Positions 7,330-16,063 of a DNA stretch of 45,957 bases are shown piece after piece. The notes beneath the pieces are model-generated. The model searched no databases and was not told where the DNA came from. It saw only the letters and a program-made list of their open reading frames with translations. Each line of letters begins with the position of its first letter. Within the stretch, counting starts at the first letter, position 1. The DNA comes from a candidate division WOR-1 bacterium RIFCSPHIGHO2_01_FULL_53_15 (lineage in GTDB: Bacteria > Margulisbacteria > WOR-1 > O2-12-FULL-45-9 > XYB2-FULL-48-7). The stretch lies in assembly GCA_001772335.1 (NCBI GenBank), contig METM01000002.1, forward strand, positions 1 through 45,957, read 5' to 3'. The position numbers and the translations under genes were made by a program.

Positions 7330-8814
7330 ATGAACAACCGCCCGCCGGCAGTTTTGTCCAAGAGCAAATACCTCGAGGGTCTGCAGTGCCCCAAGCTCCT
7401 CTGGTATGAATACAACCGCCAAAGGGATATTCCCGGGATCGACGCGAAGACGCAGGCCGTTTTTGACGAGGGGAAGCGCGTCGGCGAGTGGGCGCAGAAG
7501 CTTTTTCCCGAAGGCATCAAGATCGAGCGCGATTTTGATCCCGCGAAGCAGTCCAAGAAATCTCTGGAAGCGCTTAAACTGCGCAAGCCGCTTTTTGAGG
7601 CCGGCTTTGTCTACGGACGGGCCTACGCGCTGGCCGATATCCTGGTCCCGGTCGAGGACGACGCCTGGGACCTGATCGAAGTCAAGAGCTCAACCCAGGT
7701 CAAAAACGAGCACTATTACGACGCCGCCTTCCAAAAATACGCTTACGAAGGGGCTGGCCTCAAGATCAGAAAATGCTTTCTGATGCACATCAATAATGCA
7801 TATCTCCGGCGCGGCGCGGTCGAGCCGGACAAGCTTTTTGCCAAGATCAACATCATGGCGGAGGCGCAGGAGAAGCAGGCCGAGGTTGCCAGGGAGATCG
7901 AGAAGATGGTCAAAGTCATTGCATCACCCGAAATGCCGGATATCAAGGTTGGTCCGCAGTGCGGCACGCCGCACGAATGCCGCCTCGAGGATGTCTGCTG
8001 GAGCTTTTTGCCGGACAAAGATCATGTCTTCATTCTCTATAAAGCCGGCAAATTCCGCTACGAGCTTCTCGAACGCGGCATTGTGAACATCTCAGAAATT
8101 CCGGTTGAGGAGCTAAATGAAAAGCAAACGGCCCAGGTCATGAGCCACCGGACCGGCGAAGCCCATATTGAAGAAGCGGCGGTGAGAGAATTCCTGAAAA
8201 AAATAAATTATCCGGTCTATTTTCTTGACTTCGAGACGATCGGCCCGGCCATTCCGGTCTACGACAACAGCCGGCCGTATCAGGAAATCCCTTTCCAGTA
8301 CTCGCTTGAAGTTATTGAGCGGGAGGGGGCGGCGCCCAAACATTTTGGCTATCTGGCGCCGGGGACGGTCGATCCGCGGCCGGAAGTTTTAAGACAGCTA
8401 AAGGAGCGGTTGTGCGAGGAGGGCTCGATTGTCGCCTACTCGGCGCAGTTTGAGATGAAGGTGATCAAGAATGCGGCTGAGGTTTACCGGGACTTTCTCC
8501 CCTGGGCGGAGGTGACGCAAAAAAGATTTGTCGATCTCCTCGAGCCGTTCAAGGATTTTATCTACTATCATCCCGACCAGGCGGGGAGCGCCTCGCTGAA
8601 AAGGGTCCTGCCGGCGATCACCGGCTCGACTTATGAGGGTTTATCTATTGCCGACGGCCAGACCGCCGCGGCCGAATATTTCCGCGTCACTTTCAACAAA
8701 GATGTCGAAGAAAAAGACCGGCGCAAAGTGAGGGACGACCTCGAAAAATATTGCGACACCGACACGCGGGGGATGGTCGAGGTGCTCTCCGCCCTGCGGC
8801 AGTCAGTGAAATAG
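7330..8814 (+). CDS. DUF2779 protein: Cas4/RecB-like nuclease joined to an exonuclease-like domain
   Basis: The preferred start is the ATG at 7330 (494 residues), because a TATAAT box ends 7 nt upstream and the earlier in-frame codons overlap the promoter. The N-terminal half looks like a Cas4/RecB-type PD-(D/E)xK nuclease with an iron-sulfur cluster: a first cysteine in GLQCPKLLW (about residue 20), the EVKSS motif (about 117-121), then cysteines at about 211, 216 and 223 (QCGTPHECRLEDVC). The C-terminal half is DUF2779, with YFLDFETIGPAIP (about 298-310) and a late YCDTDTRGMVEVL that resemble motifs I and III of a DnaQ-type exonuclease. The family has no settled function. It is divergent from the MNT-HEPN pair, so a role in defence or repair is possible but unproven. 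Confidence 0.82.
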   Translation: MNNRPPAVLSKSKYLEGLQCPKLLWYEYNRQRDIPGIDAKTQAVFDEGKRVGEWAQKLFPEGIKIERDFDPAKQSKKSLEALKLRKPLFEAGFVYGRAYALADILVPVEDDAWDLIEVKSSTQVKNEHYYDAAFQKYAYEGAGLKIRKCFLMHINNAYLRRGAVEPDKLFAKINIMAEAQEKQAEVAREIEKMVKVIASPEMPDIKVGPQCGTPHECRLEDVCWSFLPDKDHVFILYKAGKFRYELLERGIVNISEIPVEELNEKQTAQVMSHRTGEAHIEEAAVREFLKKINYPVYFLDFETIGPAIPVYDNSRPYQEIPFQYSLEVIEREGAAPKHFGYLAPGTVDPRPEVLRQLKERLCEEGSIVAYSAQFEMKVIKNAAEVYRDFLPWAEVTQKRFVDLLEPFKDFIYYHPDQAGSASLKRVLPAITGSTYEGLSIADGQTAAAEYFRVTFNKDVEEKDRRKVRDDLEKYCDTDTRGMVEVLSALRQSVK

Positions 8815-8827
8815 AAAGGAATTCAGC

Positions 8828-9076
8828 ATGGTATTCATCATCGGTTCGATCGCCGCGGTTTTTACGACGGTTGCCTTTTTGCCGCAGGTGGTTAAAGCGC
8901 ACAAGTCTCAGCACACCAAAGACCTCTCTCTTATCATGTTGGTCATGCTTTTGGTCGGTCTGGTCCTCTGGACGGTTTATGGGCTATTCTTAATGTCTCT
9001 GCCGATCATCCTGGCCAATACTATTACACTTGCCATGTGTCTTTATCTGCTGTATTTAAAAATCAAATACGGATAA
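8828..9076 (+). CDS. SemiSWEET-type sugar transporter (PQ-loop)
   Basis: An 82-residue protein with three membrane helices and the PQ-loop signature FLPQVVKAHKSQHTKDLS in the first helix-loop region (about residues 17-34). This is the full length of bacterial SemiSWEETs, which dimerise to form a facilitated sugar channel in the inner membrane. AAAGGA upstream of the ATG is a good ribosome site, and it follows the DUF2779 gene by 13 nt, so it may be co-transcribed without a clear functional link. It converges with the DUF362 gene, overlapping its end by 14 bp. Substrate is not visible. Confidence 0.9.
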   Translation: MVFIIGSIAAVFTTVAFLPQVVKAHKSQHTKDLSLIMLVMLLVGLVLWTVYGLFLMSLPIILANTITLAMCLYLLYLKIKYG

Positions 9077-10250
9077 GCCGCGTCAGCCACGACTTATTCA
9101 GCTTGACCGCCTTGTATTCGCAGAGCTCGTGACAGCAGAAGCAGTGGATGCAGTCCTTGAGGTTGATCTTGACGACCTTATCTTTATAGTGGATCGTCTT
9201 GACCGGACAGTTGTTGACGCAGACCATGCACTGGGTGCACTTTCCCTGGTCGATCGAAGGATTGACGGTGATCCAGCCGGCCGCCAATTTATAGAGGGGC
9301 TCCGGCAGCCACTCGATCAGACGACTAAGGTTGGCTGCGTGCTTCCAGTCGGCCTGGCGCACCTCATCGAGCCGCGCGCCGACGACTTCAATATCTTCCA
9401 GCCGGTCTTCGCCCAGTCCCCGCTTGTACCCCGCTTTGGTCGTCTCGATCTGAGACGGCTTAAAGCCGATAAGATATGAGCCGACGGCGTCGAGTGCGAC
9501 GGCATCCGTCGAGGCCATGATGAGGCCAAGTTTTCTGGGCGCGCCGTCGCTGGGGCCGTTCCCTTCCATGCCGTAGACCGCGTCGATGATGTTAAGCTTT
9601 GGGCGAGTGATCTCAAAGACATCGACGATTGAGCGGGCGAAATCCGCCGGGTCCGGGCACTCCTTGTGAAAATGGCTTTTGTGAAAACCGGGGACAGAGC
9701 CGAACATATTCTTGATCGCCCCGGTGTAGAGTGTGAGGCCGTGGGTCTTTAATTTAGCGATGTTGATGATGACATTGGCGTCGAGGACCGGGTTGGCGAT
9801 GGGTATGCGCTTGATTTTTTTATTGCCGCTGGGGCTCCTGGCATAAGTGACACCGTGTTTTTGGAAGTAGACGACCTTGGCGCCGGCTGACTCCGCCGCC
9901 TGTTTGATCCCCGCTTCAGTCAAACTTTTCTCGACATTGGCGTAAGCATTGCCGGGGCTGTCGCCGACCCAGGCGATCCCGCCGCACCTCACAACCGCTT
10001 TGACGACAGACGTGATCACGGTGGGGTGGGTGGTGACGGCGAGTTTGGGCGAGGCACCCATCAGCGCGTTCGGCTTGATGAGGACCTTGTCGCCCGGTTT
10101 GACGAATTGCTCAAGGCCGCCCAGGTTTTCGAGCAGTTTATGAATGGCGGCGTCAACAGGCTGGTCGGAATATGAATCGCATCTTTCTATGATGACTTTG
10201 CTTTTAGTAACCAAGTCGTTTCGCGATCTCATCGAGCCGGCAGGGGACAA
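9063..10250 (-). CDS. DUF362 protein with two C-terminal 4Fe-4S clusters
   Basis: About 385-395 residues. The DUF362 core (roughly residues 18-320) includes [37 protein letters not shown] and [17 protein letters not shown] ferredoxin module follows (about 335-385) with [12 protein letters not shown] and [11 protein letters not shown], two complete CxxCxxCxxxCP-like sets. The family is common in anaerobes and has no firmly established reaction. The start is uncertain: the ATG at 10250 overlaps thrC by 47 bp, an ATG at 10232 overlaps by 29 bp, and a TTG at 10214 would overlap by about 11 bp and give a more typical N-terminus. It is probably co-transcribed with thrC. Confidence 0.85.
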   Translation of the reverse strand: MSPAGSMRSRNDLVTKSKVIIERCDSYSDQPVDAAIHKLLENLGGLEQFVKPGDKVLIKPNALMGASPKLAVTTHPTVITSVVKAVVRCGGIAWVGDSPGNAYANVEKSLTEAGIKQAAESAGAKVVYFQKHGVTYARSPSGNKKIKRIPIANPVLDANVIINIAKLKTHGLTLYTGAIKNMFGSVPGFHKSHFHKECPDPADFARSIVDVFEITRPKLNIIDAVYGMEGNGPSDGAPRKLGLIMASTDAVALDAVGSYLIGFKPSQIETTKAGYKRGLGEDRLEDIEVVGARLDEVRQADWKHAANLSRLIEWLPEPLYKLAAGWITVNPSIDQGKCTQCMVCVNNCPVKTIHYKDKVVKINLKDCIHCFCCHELCEYKAVKLNKSWLTRLIRI

Positions 10251-11253
10251 ACGCCGGTTTGGCGCCGAAGAGGATGGCGTTGTCGGGGTCCTTCAAGCCG
10301 TGGCCGGTCAGAACGCAGACGACGATCGAACCTTCGGGAATCGTGCCGGCCTTAACGTGTTTGATCAGCCCGGCCACCGAGGCGGCCGAGGCCGGCTCGC
10401 AGAAGATCCCTTCTTTCTGGGCGATAATTTTATAGGCGTCAACGATTTCTTCGTCGGTCACGATGCTGATCGAGCCGCCAGATTCCTCGGCCGCGGCTTC
10501 GGCTCCCTGCCAGCTGGCGGGGTTGCCTATGCGGATGGCGGTGGCCAGCGTCTCCGGGTTTTCGATCTTGTGCCCGCGCACGATCGGGGCGGCCCCCTCG
10601 GCCTGAAAGCCGATCATCTTGGGCAGCGTGGAAATTTTATTGGCGGCGAAATATTCTTTATAGCCCTTCCAGTAGGCAGTGATATTGCCGGCATTGCCGA
10701 CGGGGATGGCGTGGTAGTCGGGGACGGCGTCGAGCTGGTCGCAGATCTCAAACGCCCCGGTCTTTTGGCCCTCGATGCGGAACGGATTGATCGAGTTGAC
10801 GATCTCGACCGGATATTTGTCGCCGAGCTCTCTCACCAGGTTGAGCGCCTGGTCAAAGTTGCCGTCGACCTCAAAAACCTTTGCCCCATGCATGATCGCC
10901 TGCGAGAGTTTGCCGAGGGCGATCTTGCCCCGGGGAATGATGACGATGCAGTCGAACCCCGCGCGCACGGCGTAGGCGGCGGCCGAGGCCGAGGTGTTAC
11001 CGGTCGAAGCGCAGATGACCGCTTTGGAGCCGTTTTCTTTTGCTTTGCTGATCGCCAGCGTCATGCCGCGGTCCTTGAACGAGCCGGTCGGGTTCAGCCC
11101 TTCGCATTTTAAATAAACCTGACAGCCGGTCAGGTTCGAGATATAGTTGGAGCTGATGAGAGGGGTGTTGCCTTCGCCGAACGATACGACGGGCGTCCTG
11201 TCGGTCACCGGCAAATAATCGCGATATTCTTCTATAATTCCCCGCCAGCGCAT
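10204..11253 (-). CDS. thrC: Threonine synthase
   Basis: 349 residues, a fold type II PLP enzyme converting O-phosphohomoserine to threonine. GEGNTPLI (about 26-33), the PLP lysine in [11 protein letters not shown] (K60), the phosphate loop ASTGNTSAS and a late GNAGN give a standard ThrC. It lacks the N-terminal zinc ribbon of the second ThrC-like gene at 41418. The ATG at 11253 lies 8 nt after a minus-strand TATAAT, so the message is probably leaderless. The promoter is one half of a perfect palindrome shared with the small gene at 11293. The first bases of this gene are found again at 11796-11818 and 12064-12077, which shows that the 5' end has been duplicated. Confidence 0.95.
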   Translation of the reverse strand: MRWRGIIEEYRDYLPVTDRTPVVSFGEGNTPLISSNYISNLTGCQVYLKCEGLNPTGSFKDRGMTLAISKAKENGSKAVICASTGNTSASAAAYAVRAGFDCIVIIPRGKIALGKLSQAIMHGAKVFEVDGNFDQALNLVRELGDKYPVEIVNSINPFRIEGQKTGAFEICDQLDAVPDYHAIPVGNAGNITAYWKGYKEYFAANKISTLPKMIGFQAEGAAPIVRGHKIENPETLATAIRIGNPASWQGAEAAAEESGGSISIVTDEEIVDAYKIIAQKEGIFCEPASAASVAGLIKHVKAGTIPEGSIVVCVLTGHGLKDPDNAILFGAKPAFVPCRLDEIAKRLGY

Positions 11254-11257
11254 TGTT
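11235..11257. repeat. Direct repeat of the thrC 5' end, copy 1 (functional thrC start)
   Basis: These 23 bases cover the thrC start codon and its first codons (MRWRGI on minus). The same 23 bases occur at 11796-11818, and 14 of them at 12064-12077. The copies bracket the two DUF2283 modules. Confidence 0.9.
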
Positions 11258-11285
11258 TGGTATTATATCACGCGCGTGATATAAT
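11257..11285. promoter_or_regulatory. Palindromic bidirectional promoter between thrC and the 11293 gene
   Basis: Bases 11262-11285 are a perfect 24-bp palindrome whose right half is GCGCGTGATATAAT. Each strand therefore has an extended -10 (TGATATAAT). On plus, TTGGTA (11257-11262) stands 17 nt before the box, and the ATG at 11293 is 7 nt after it. On minus the thrC ATG is 8 nt after its box. Both mRNAs would be leaderless, and polymerase can hardly occupy both sides at once. The palindrome could also be an operator for the DUF2283 pair. Confidence 0.75.
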
Positions 11286-11292
11286 TTCTTTA

Positions 11293-11586
11293 ATGGCCTG
11301 GCAGATCAAATATTCAAATCACTTGAAAGAGAGGGTCAAAACAAGGAAACTGCCATTCGGCCTGGCCAGGGACATTTTGATCTTTGCCATTGAGCGCTAT
11401 CATGATACAATGACACATTATCTGGTTGCCATTGGCGCCGGAGAATACGAGGGGAAAACTCGTGAATTTGCCGTGACTTATAAGGAAGATTGGCAGAGGA
11501 AGATAGTCGAGGCGATCACTATCCATCCGTTGAAGCAAAAACAAAGGGAAAATCGGATTAAATCCGGGAGGTGGCTTCTGAAATGA
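11293..11586 (+). CDS. Small DUF4258-like basic protein, putative toxin partner of DUF2283
   Basis: 97 residues from the ATG at 11293, which is chosen because a TATAAT box ends 7 nt upstream; the TTG at 11257 would lie inside the promoter. The sequence IKYSNHLKERVKTRKLPFGLARDIL, then THYLVAIGAGEYEGKTREFAVTYKED and a basic C-terminus suggest the helix plus four-strand plan of RelE/BrnT/DUF4258-like proteins. I recognise the family only by its shape and by its pairing with a DUF2283 gene, a gene order seen in many genomes. The stop overlaps the next start (ATGA). A toxin-antitoxin role is an inference. Confidence 0.65.
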   Translation: MAWQIKYSNHLKERVKTRKLPFGLARDILIFAIERYHDTMTHYLVAIGAGEYEGKTREFAVTYKEDWQRKIVEAITIHPLKQKQRENRIKSGRWLLK

Positions 11587-11789
11587 AAAAACCAAGCGTT
11601 CATTTTGATCTTGACAGTGACGTTTTATATATTGTGACCAAAAAAGGCCCGGAAGAGGAATTTGTCGAAGTTGCCAAGGGGGTTAACGTTGAATTGGATA
11701 AAAAGAAAAAAGTTGTCGGCATCGAAATACTAAATGCCTCGAGGTTTTTGAGCCCGTTTATCAAAAAGCTTCATTTAAAAAGGGCCTAA
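11583..11789 (+). CDS. DUF2283 small protein (first copy)
   Basis: 68 residues from ATG 11583, which overlaps the previous stop and has GGGAGG upstream; a GTG at 11571 would add four residues. The sequence has the DUF2283 core: VHFDLDSDVLYIV, then GVNVELDKKKKVVGIEILNAS. These are short beta-rich proteins often encoded beside a DUF4258-like gene, where they are suspected antitoxins. A second DUF2283 gene lies on the opposite strand 27 bp away, with a diverged sequence (same DxxGDxLEI and GFAILNFKK positions). The unit is enclosed by copies of the thrC 5' end. Confidence 0.8.
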   Translation: MKKPSVHFDLDSDVLYIVTKKGPEEEFVEVAKGVNVELDKKKKVVGIEILNASRFLSPFIKKLHLKRA

Positions 11790-11795
11790 ATTTCC

Positions 11796-11818
11796 TAATT
11801 CCCCGCCAGCGCATTGTT
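11796..11818. repeat. Direct repeat of the thrC 5' end, copy 2
   Basis: This is an exact 23-bp copy of 11235-11257. On minus it encodes MRWRGI again, but the downstream bases differ, so it is a detached fragment. The last bases form the stop codon of the second DUF2283 gene. Confidence 0.9.
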
Positions 11819-12038
11819 AAACCGGTTGTAAGGAGAGCTTGAGCGGAAGGATAACTTCTTTATTTTGCTTTTTGATCCGTTTTTTGAAATTTAAAATAGC
11901 AAAGCCGGTAACTTTGCCTTTTTGAGTGACTCTTTCCCAAATATCATTGCCTACATCTTTGAAAAAGCCCTTTTGACGGTCAATGCTGATCTCCAGATAG
12001 TCGCCAGCCTCGTCATACCAGACCTTCATCTTTGCCAT
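11817..12038 (-). CDS. DUF2283 small protein (second copy)
   Basis: 73 residues. It starts MAKMKVWYDEAGDYLEISID, has WERVTQKGKVTGFAILNFKKR in the centre and a PLKLSL C-terminus, matching the DUF2283 layout of the gene at 11583. GGAGGG lies 9 nt before the ATG, so it uses ordinary ribosome binding. Upstream on minus is a relic of the thrC start with its own TATAAT, so this gene probably rides on a duplicated thrC promoter. No DUF4258-like partner accompanies this copy. Function is unknown. Confidence 0.78.
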   Translation of the reverse strand: MAKMKVWYDEAGDYLEISIDRQKGFFKDVGNDIWERVTQKGKVTGFAILNFKKRIKKQNKEVILPLKLSLQPV

Positions 12039-12063
12039 ACCGTTTTTCCCTCCATTTCAAATC

Positions 12064-12089
12064 CCCCGCCAGCGCATGCCGAAATTATA
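12064..12089 (-). pseudogene. Relic of the thrC promoter and start codons
   Basis: On minus, TATAAT (12089-12084) is followed after 6 nt by ATG and the codons for MRWRGI, then TGA. This matches the first six residues of ThrC 820 bp away. It appears to be a thrC 5' end left behind by insertion of the DUF2283 modules. A transcript from it would carry a six-codon minicistron directly ahead of the second DUF2283 gene. Confidence 0.7.
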
Positions 12090-12140
12090 TCATTTATCAT
12101 GAATGTTAGCGATGAGTTTGCCGCCGGGGGAAAATGTTGT

Positions 12141-13247
12141 CTATTTTGGCTGTTCTTGATTGATAAAAAGATCCAGGGGGCTATTGGCCAAAGATTGACC
12201 TTGCCAGAGTTCAATGAAATAATGGTTAAAAGAGCGCTGGGCGGCTTCCCGTCCAGCGATCATCATGCTTTTCTGAGCCAGATAAAGAGCTGACTGACCA
12301 AAAATTGCCAGATCAGTGGTCAGGTCGCAGCCGGAGATCCCCTGATGATATTTTCGGCAGGCAATTATTTGGGAAGCTAACGGCTGGTCTGCGATTTTAG
12401 CGAATGCAACGTCGGTTTCATTTTGCAGCAGCCGGAGGTAGGCATTGTCATCGAGCCGGCCTTGTGGAGGCGGGGAATAAACGGGCGGGAGAGACGGAAT
12501 GATCCTGGTGAAAAAAAACGTCAGCTCATAATTATTGGCGATCCGCGCAAGGACACGCTCAACACCGCCGCTTCTCGCTTCTTGCGCCGCCGATGGCGGC
12601 ACATTGAAAGCCGTTGAATTTCTCGGGCCGCCAACGACCAGCCAGTCATTTTCCGATCGTGGGCCGGGAGAAGACAGATCGCGGTAATCGCCTTCTATCA
12701 GATGGGCTTCCGCCTCGCTGGCGATCCAGCTGAGTTTTCGCTTCTCCTGCCTTTGGTATAAATGAAAGAGCTCATGGATCAGGGTCGCTTCTATCTTGAG
12801 CGGCGGCCAATCGCCAAGATTCTTCCGGGAGTTCAGGATAATATTGTTTTCGTCGGCCTGAGCAAAAACGCCGGCATCGATCGCCCCGGCGGAAAAATTG
12901 ATCCCCCCATTCTTGATCAGTCGTGTCAGCGTCCTCGTAAATTCGTTATAGCGCGGGGATAATTGCCGCTTTGCGGTGACCCTTTTCAACAAGCATAACG
13001 CGTACAAAGCCCAGGCGCGGCTGTCTGGCGGGAGATTTTTGGAGAGGTTATTCTCCACAATGCGGAGCTCGCCCGCTGGAATATCCGCCTCTCTCAACAG
13101 GGTTGAAATATACTCAGCCTGAAAGGGTAGGCCGGAAAACAGTTCTCTCCCATCCCCGTTATTTTGTCTTCGGCCAGCTATTGTTGTTGTCCGGTCTGTT
13201 GTTGTCCGGTATGGATTTGGATAAAGATTAACGGCCACGCTCATCAT
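12141..13247 (-). CDS. Putative zinc metallopeptidase, HExxH type (paralogue 2)
   Basis: 368 residues. HELFHLYQ at about 158-165 gives two metal-binding histidines and a catalytic glutamate; the third ligand is probably in SEAEAH, 18 residues after the motif. The protein at 13255 has the same arrangement (HELYHAYQ then EIEAEAH), and both share ALYALCLLKR/YPLFAYCLLKR, RY..F..T..LI..G.I.F and a long helical C-terminus. They are paralogues made by tandem duplication. No signal peptide is visible. I do not recognise a named family. It is the last gene of a four-gene minus-strand run with a lipoprotein, so a role at the cell envelope is likely. Substrate is unknown. Confidence 0.75.
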   Translation of the reverse strand: MMSVAVNLYPNPYRTTTDRTTTIAGRRQNNGDGRELFSGLPFQAEYISTLLREADIPAGELRIVENNLSKNLPPDSRAWALYALCLLKRVTAKRQLSPRYNEFTRTLTRLIKNGGINFSAGAIDAGVFAQADENNIILNSRKNLGDWPPLKIEATLIHELFHLYQRQEKRKLSWIASEAEAHLIEGDYRDLSSPGPRSENDWLVVGGPRNSTAFNVPPSAAQEARSGGVERVLARIANNYELTFFFTRIIPSLPPVYSPPPQGRLDDNAYLRLLQNETDVAFAKIADQPLASQIIACRKYHQGISGCDLTTDLAIFGQSALYLAQKSMMIAGREAAQRSFNHYFIELWQGQSLANSPLDLFINQEQPK

Positions 13248-13254
13248 CGTCAGA

Positions 13255-14610
13255 TTATTTTATCCCGTCAAGCTGGACCCCGGGGCCGAAACTCGAATCT
13301 CCAACGGGCGGCAGCAGTCCAGTTCCAATGATCTTATTGATCAGGTATTCATTAAGGACCGCCTGGGCCCGGTCAAGCTGCCTGGCACCCGCGTAGTGCT
13401 GGGTCAAGAGACGCGTGGCGACGGCAAAAAACCTGACATCTTTATCAGGTTCGCATTTTCCGATTATGCCTTCGGGCCCTATGATCATTTTCTCGCCCTG
13501 GCCGAAAGCGCAGACAAAAAGTTCTGCCGGGCGTTTCTTTGATAAGTCCTCAAAAGCGCGGCTGAGCAGGTCCTTCAAGAATCTTTCCCGATGAGTTGGA
13601 GGTGTCTCGAGAGCTATTTTCCGCTCGAGCAGGAGCGTTGTCTCATTGTCCGCGGCCGACACCAGCAAGGTGGAAATGTTATAGATCCTCCTGATCGACA
13701 TGATCAATTCTCGAAGCTTTGGATCGGTTTCCGGCAGGTTCACGGACGGGGCGGCCAATTTTGCCGGGACTAAAAACCGGCGCTCAAAAGCCCCGTTCTT
13801 CAGCGGGAATAAGTGGAGCCAGTGCGCGGGGTGGATGAGCCCCGGCGTGGTATGGAGGATGAAATCGGTTTGCGCCAGATGGGCTTCGGCTTCTATTTCG
13901 CTGCTGTCGACCAGGCGTTTTTGGCGGTCCTGGTAAGCATGATACAACTCATGGATGAACGAAGATTCAACCAGGCCGAGCTTTTCTTTGATGAGGATGC
14001 CTTGCGGGTTGATGTTGATCGTGTCCGCTTCATAGTCGTAATAAAAAACATCATCCCCAAAGATGAATTCATGGGTTTTGAATTTGATCCTCCCTTGACT
14101 GATAAGATCGGATACGGTCGACAAAAAACCGGAATAGCGGGCGGACATTTCTTTTCTGCCGATCGCTCTTTTTAGCAGGCAATAAGCGAAGAGGGGATAA
14201 AGCGCGTCAGGGCCGCTGTGATTTGCCGCGACATCTTCCAATTCCTTGTCGGCGGCCCCGCCGCTAATTTTCAGGCCTTCCAGGTATTCAAGGGGGAAGG
14301 GGAAGCCGCCGCCGTATTGCCGATAGGCCTTGGCCAGCGGATCCGATATCACATAACGTCCATATAAATAATTGCCGATCGGCGCGGCCGCTCCGCCGAG
14401 CGCCGCGGCAACCAAGGGCGCTTTGGCCAGGCCCCAGGCCGCGGACAGGAAGTCCCGCCGGGCCAACAAAACGCGCCTCTCCACTTTTTCTGATTTTCTG
14501 GCCTTGCCCTCTTCAACCAGCGCTCGTTGTCGGGTGACAAGGGAACGCCACCGCTGCCATTGCTGGCCAGCGGCGGCGTATTTGCTTATATATTTCGCAA
14601 TTATTCCCAT
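13255..14610 (-). CDS. Putative zinc metallopeptidase with Tat-type signal (paralogue 1)
   Basis: 451 residues. A twin-arginine motif, RRDFLSAAWG at about 51-60, precedes a hydrophobic stretch rich in alanine (61-80), as in Tat-exported proteins, although the part before it is unusually long; a downstream start is possible. The catalytic motif HELYHAYQ lies at about 220-227, with probable third ligand in SEIEAEAH (237-244). Tat export fits an enzyme that binds its metal before export. It is separated by 1 bp from the lipoprotein gene and by 7 bp from its shorter paralogue. That paralogue has no such signal, so the two copies may act in different compartments. Confidence 0.75.
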   Translation of the reverse strand: MGIIAKYISKYAAAGQQWQRWRSLVTRQRALVEEGKARKSEKVERRVLLARRDFLSAAWGLAKAPLVAAALGGAAAPIGNYLYGRYVISDPLAKAYRQYGGGFPFPLEYLEGLKISGGAADKELEDVAANHSGPDALYPLFAYCLLKRAIGRKEMSARYSGFLSTVSDLISQGRIKFKTHEFIFGDDVFYYDYEADTININPQGILIKEKLGLVESSFIHELYHAYQDRQKRLVDSSEIEAEAHLAQTDFILHTTPGLIHPAHWLHLFPLKNGAFERRFLVPAKLAAPSVNLPETDPKLRELIMSIRRIYNISTLLVSAADNETTLLLERKIALETPPTHRERFLKDLLSRAFEDLSKKRPAELFVCAFGQGEKMIIGPEGIIGKCEPDKDVRFFAVATRLLTQHYAGARQLDRAQAVLNEYLINKIIGTGLLPPVGDSSFGPGVQLDGIK

Positions 14611-14611
14611 A

Positions 14612-16018
14612 TTATTGGCCGGAAATCCCCCTTAATATCTCGATCACCGCCGAAATTGTCTTGAGCTGTGAGGGCTGAAGATCATCGCGAGCCGCGACCT
14701 GCTCGGCTAAGGCCAGGGCTTCGTTCAGGGCGGGGAGGTATCCTTCATCAGCCCGCGCATAGGCGGTTTCATTGCCTGACTCGCGTTTGACCAGCCGCAA
14801 GGTTTGACGGTCCAGACTGTAGGTCAAGTTTTGCCCCCTCCCCGGAGGGTCGCCGATCGATAAGGCCCCGGTGGAAAGATACCAGCTGATTCCGGGGACA
14901 GCTCCCCCGCCTTCAACGATATCATAATCAACAGAGCCGGCGGGGGCCTGCGAAATTAGGGCCTCAATTGTCCCGATCATCGAGCTGATACTCGCGGTAT
15001 CCTCTTGAGGGGACTGCGACAATGTTTGTTGCGCGTGTCCCAGCATCTTTTCCAAGGTCGGAACATATTCATTGTATTCAGGGGTCAAGGAGAAAGATTC
15101 TGCCCAGGGGAGACCGCCGGGATTATCGCTAAGGCGATAATCTATCCTTGGCCTATTGGGATATAAAATAAAAGAATCATTGGGATTCGGGTCATTACTG
15201 TAATCCTGGAGATATATGCGATCTTCTCCATCGCGTTCTTCAATAGACCAGACAAGGTCGCCGGCTTGCCCATGGCCATAAACAAGATCCGGCAGTTGAG
15301 TTGGTTCTTCCACGACAAATTCAATAATCAATTCGGAATTATATGCCTGGGCTGTCGCCTGGCTAAAATTGGCTCCAACATATAATGGAAAAGAATCATT
15401 GATTATCGCCGGCGGCTTGTTCAGTCCCCAGGTTGAGAGCTGGGCGGCGTTGTCCTGCGCGCCGATCTTCGTCCAGGCGGCGCCATCAAGAGATATGCTA
15501 AGCGGCAGAACCGTCCCGTCGGCGCCTGTCAGGCCGCCGCCGGCTGAATACACCCTGATATAAGCTTTTTCAGCCAGAGCAGTATCATTATCCTGAATAG
15601 CAATAATTAAAGGATTATCAGCCGGAGTAAAATCGAGAGAGATATTGGAGAAGACAACTTGACCGTCAACATTCAATTGAACGATCGAGGGGACATTAAC
15701 AGCAATGGTTGTCCCGGACGTGATGGCGCCGGGAGCCATTGATAGCGGAGCTGTGGCCGGCGACGCGCCATGGGCGATCTTAACCGTCGCGCGAGCCAAA
15801 ACTCTCCCTCTATCTGAATTTGTGTTGCCTATGATTGATGAGGGGGGAGCAACATTTTCTATCGGTGGCCGGACCTCTGAAGTTATATTGTTTGGCGAAC
15901 CAGGGGAAACCGTCTGATCTTGTTTTTTCGCTGTTTCCTCCTTTCTATCCGAAACAAGCGCCTGACACCCAGAAACGATTAATGCGGCGGCTGCAATTGC
16001 TAATGGTAACATTTTCAT
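14612..16018 (-). CDS. Lipoprotein with duplicated C-terminal domain
   Basis: 468 residues. MKMLPLAIAAAALIVSGC is a lipoprotein signal peptide with lipobox VSGC (C18). Residues 60-235 look like two beta-sandwich segments, one with GAITSGTTIAVNVPS. Residues about 245-365 and 366-468 appear to be a tandem repeat: each has a beta part (PDLVYGHG...SWSIEE-like; VDYDIVEGGG...WYLSTG) followed by a helical part with YVPTLEKMLGHAQQTL or YLPALNEALALAEQVA and an I-x-x-I-E-x-L-I/L ending. Family not recognised. The adjacent exported HExxH protein suggests that they act together at the envelope (inference). Confidence 0.75.
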   Translation of the reverse strand: MKMLPLAIAAAALIVSGCQALVSDRKEETAKKQDQTVSPGSPNNITSEVRPPIENVAPPSSIIGNTNSDRGRVLARATVKIAHGASPATAPLSMAPGAITSGTTIAVNVPSIVQLNVDGQVVFSNISLDFTPADNPLIIAIQDNDTALAEKAYIRVYSAGGGLTGADGTVLPLSISLDGAAWTKIGAQDNAAQLSTWGLNKPPAIINDSFPLYVGANFSQATAQAYNSELIIEFVVEEPTQLPDLVYGHGQAGDLVWSIEERDGEDRIYLQDYSNDPNPNDSFILYPNRPRIDYRLSDNPGGLPWAESFSLTPEYNEYVPTLEKMLGHAQQTLSQSPQEDTASISSMIGTIEALISQAPAGSVDYDIVEGGGAVPGISWYLSTGALSIGDPPGRGQNLTYSLDRQTLRLVKRESGNETAYARADEGYLPALNEALALAEQVAARDDLQPSQLKTISAVIEILRGISGQ

Positions 16019-16063
16019 CTACCTCCTATAATTATCCTGTTTAATTCCCGGACAGAACAAGTT

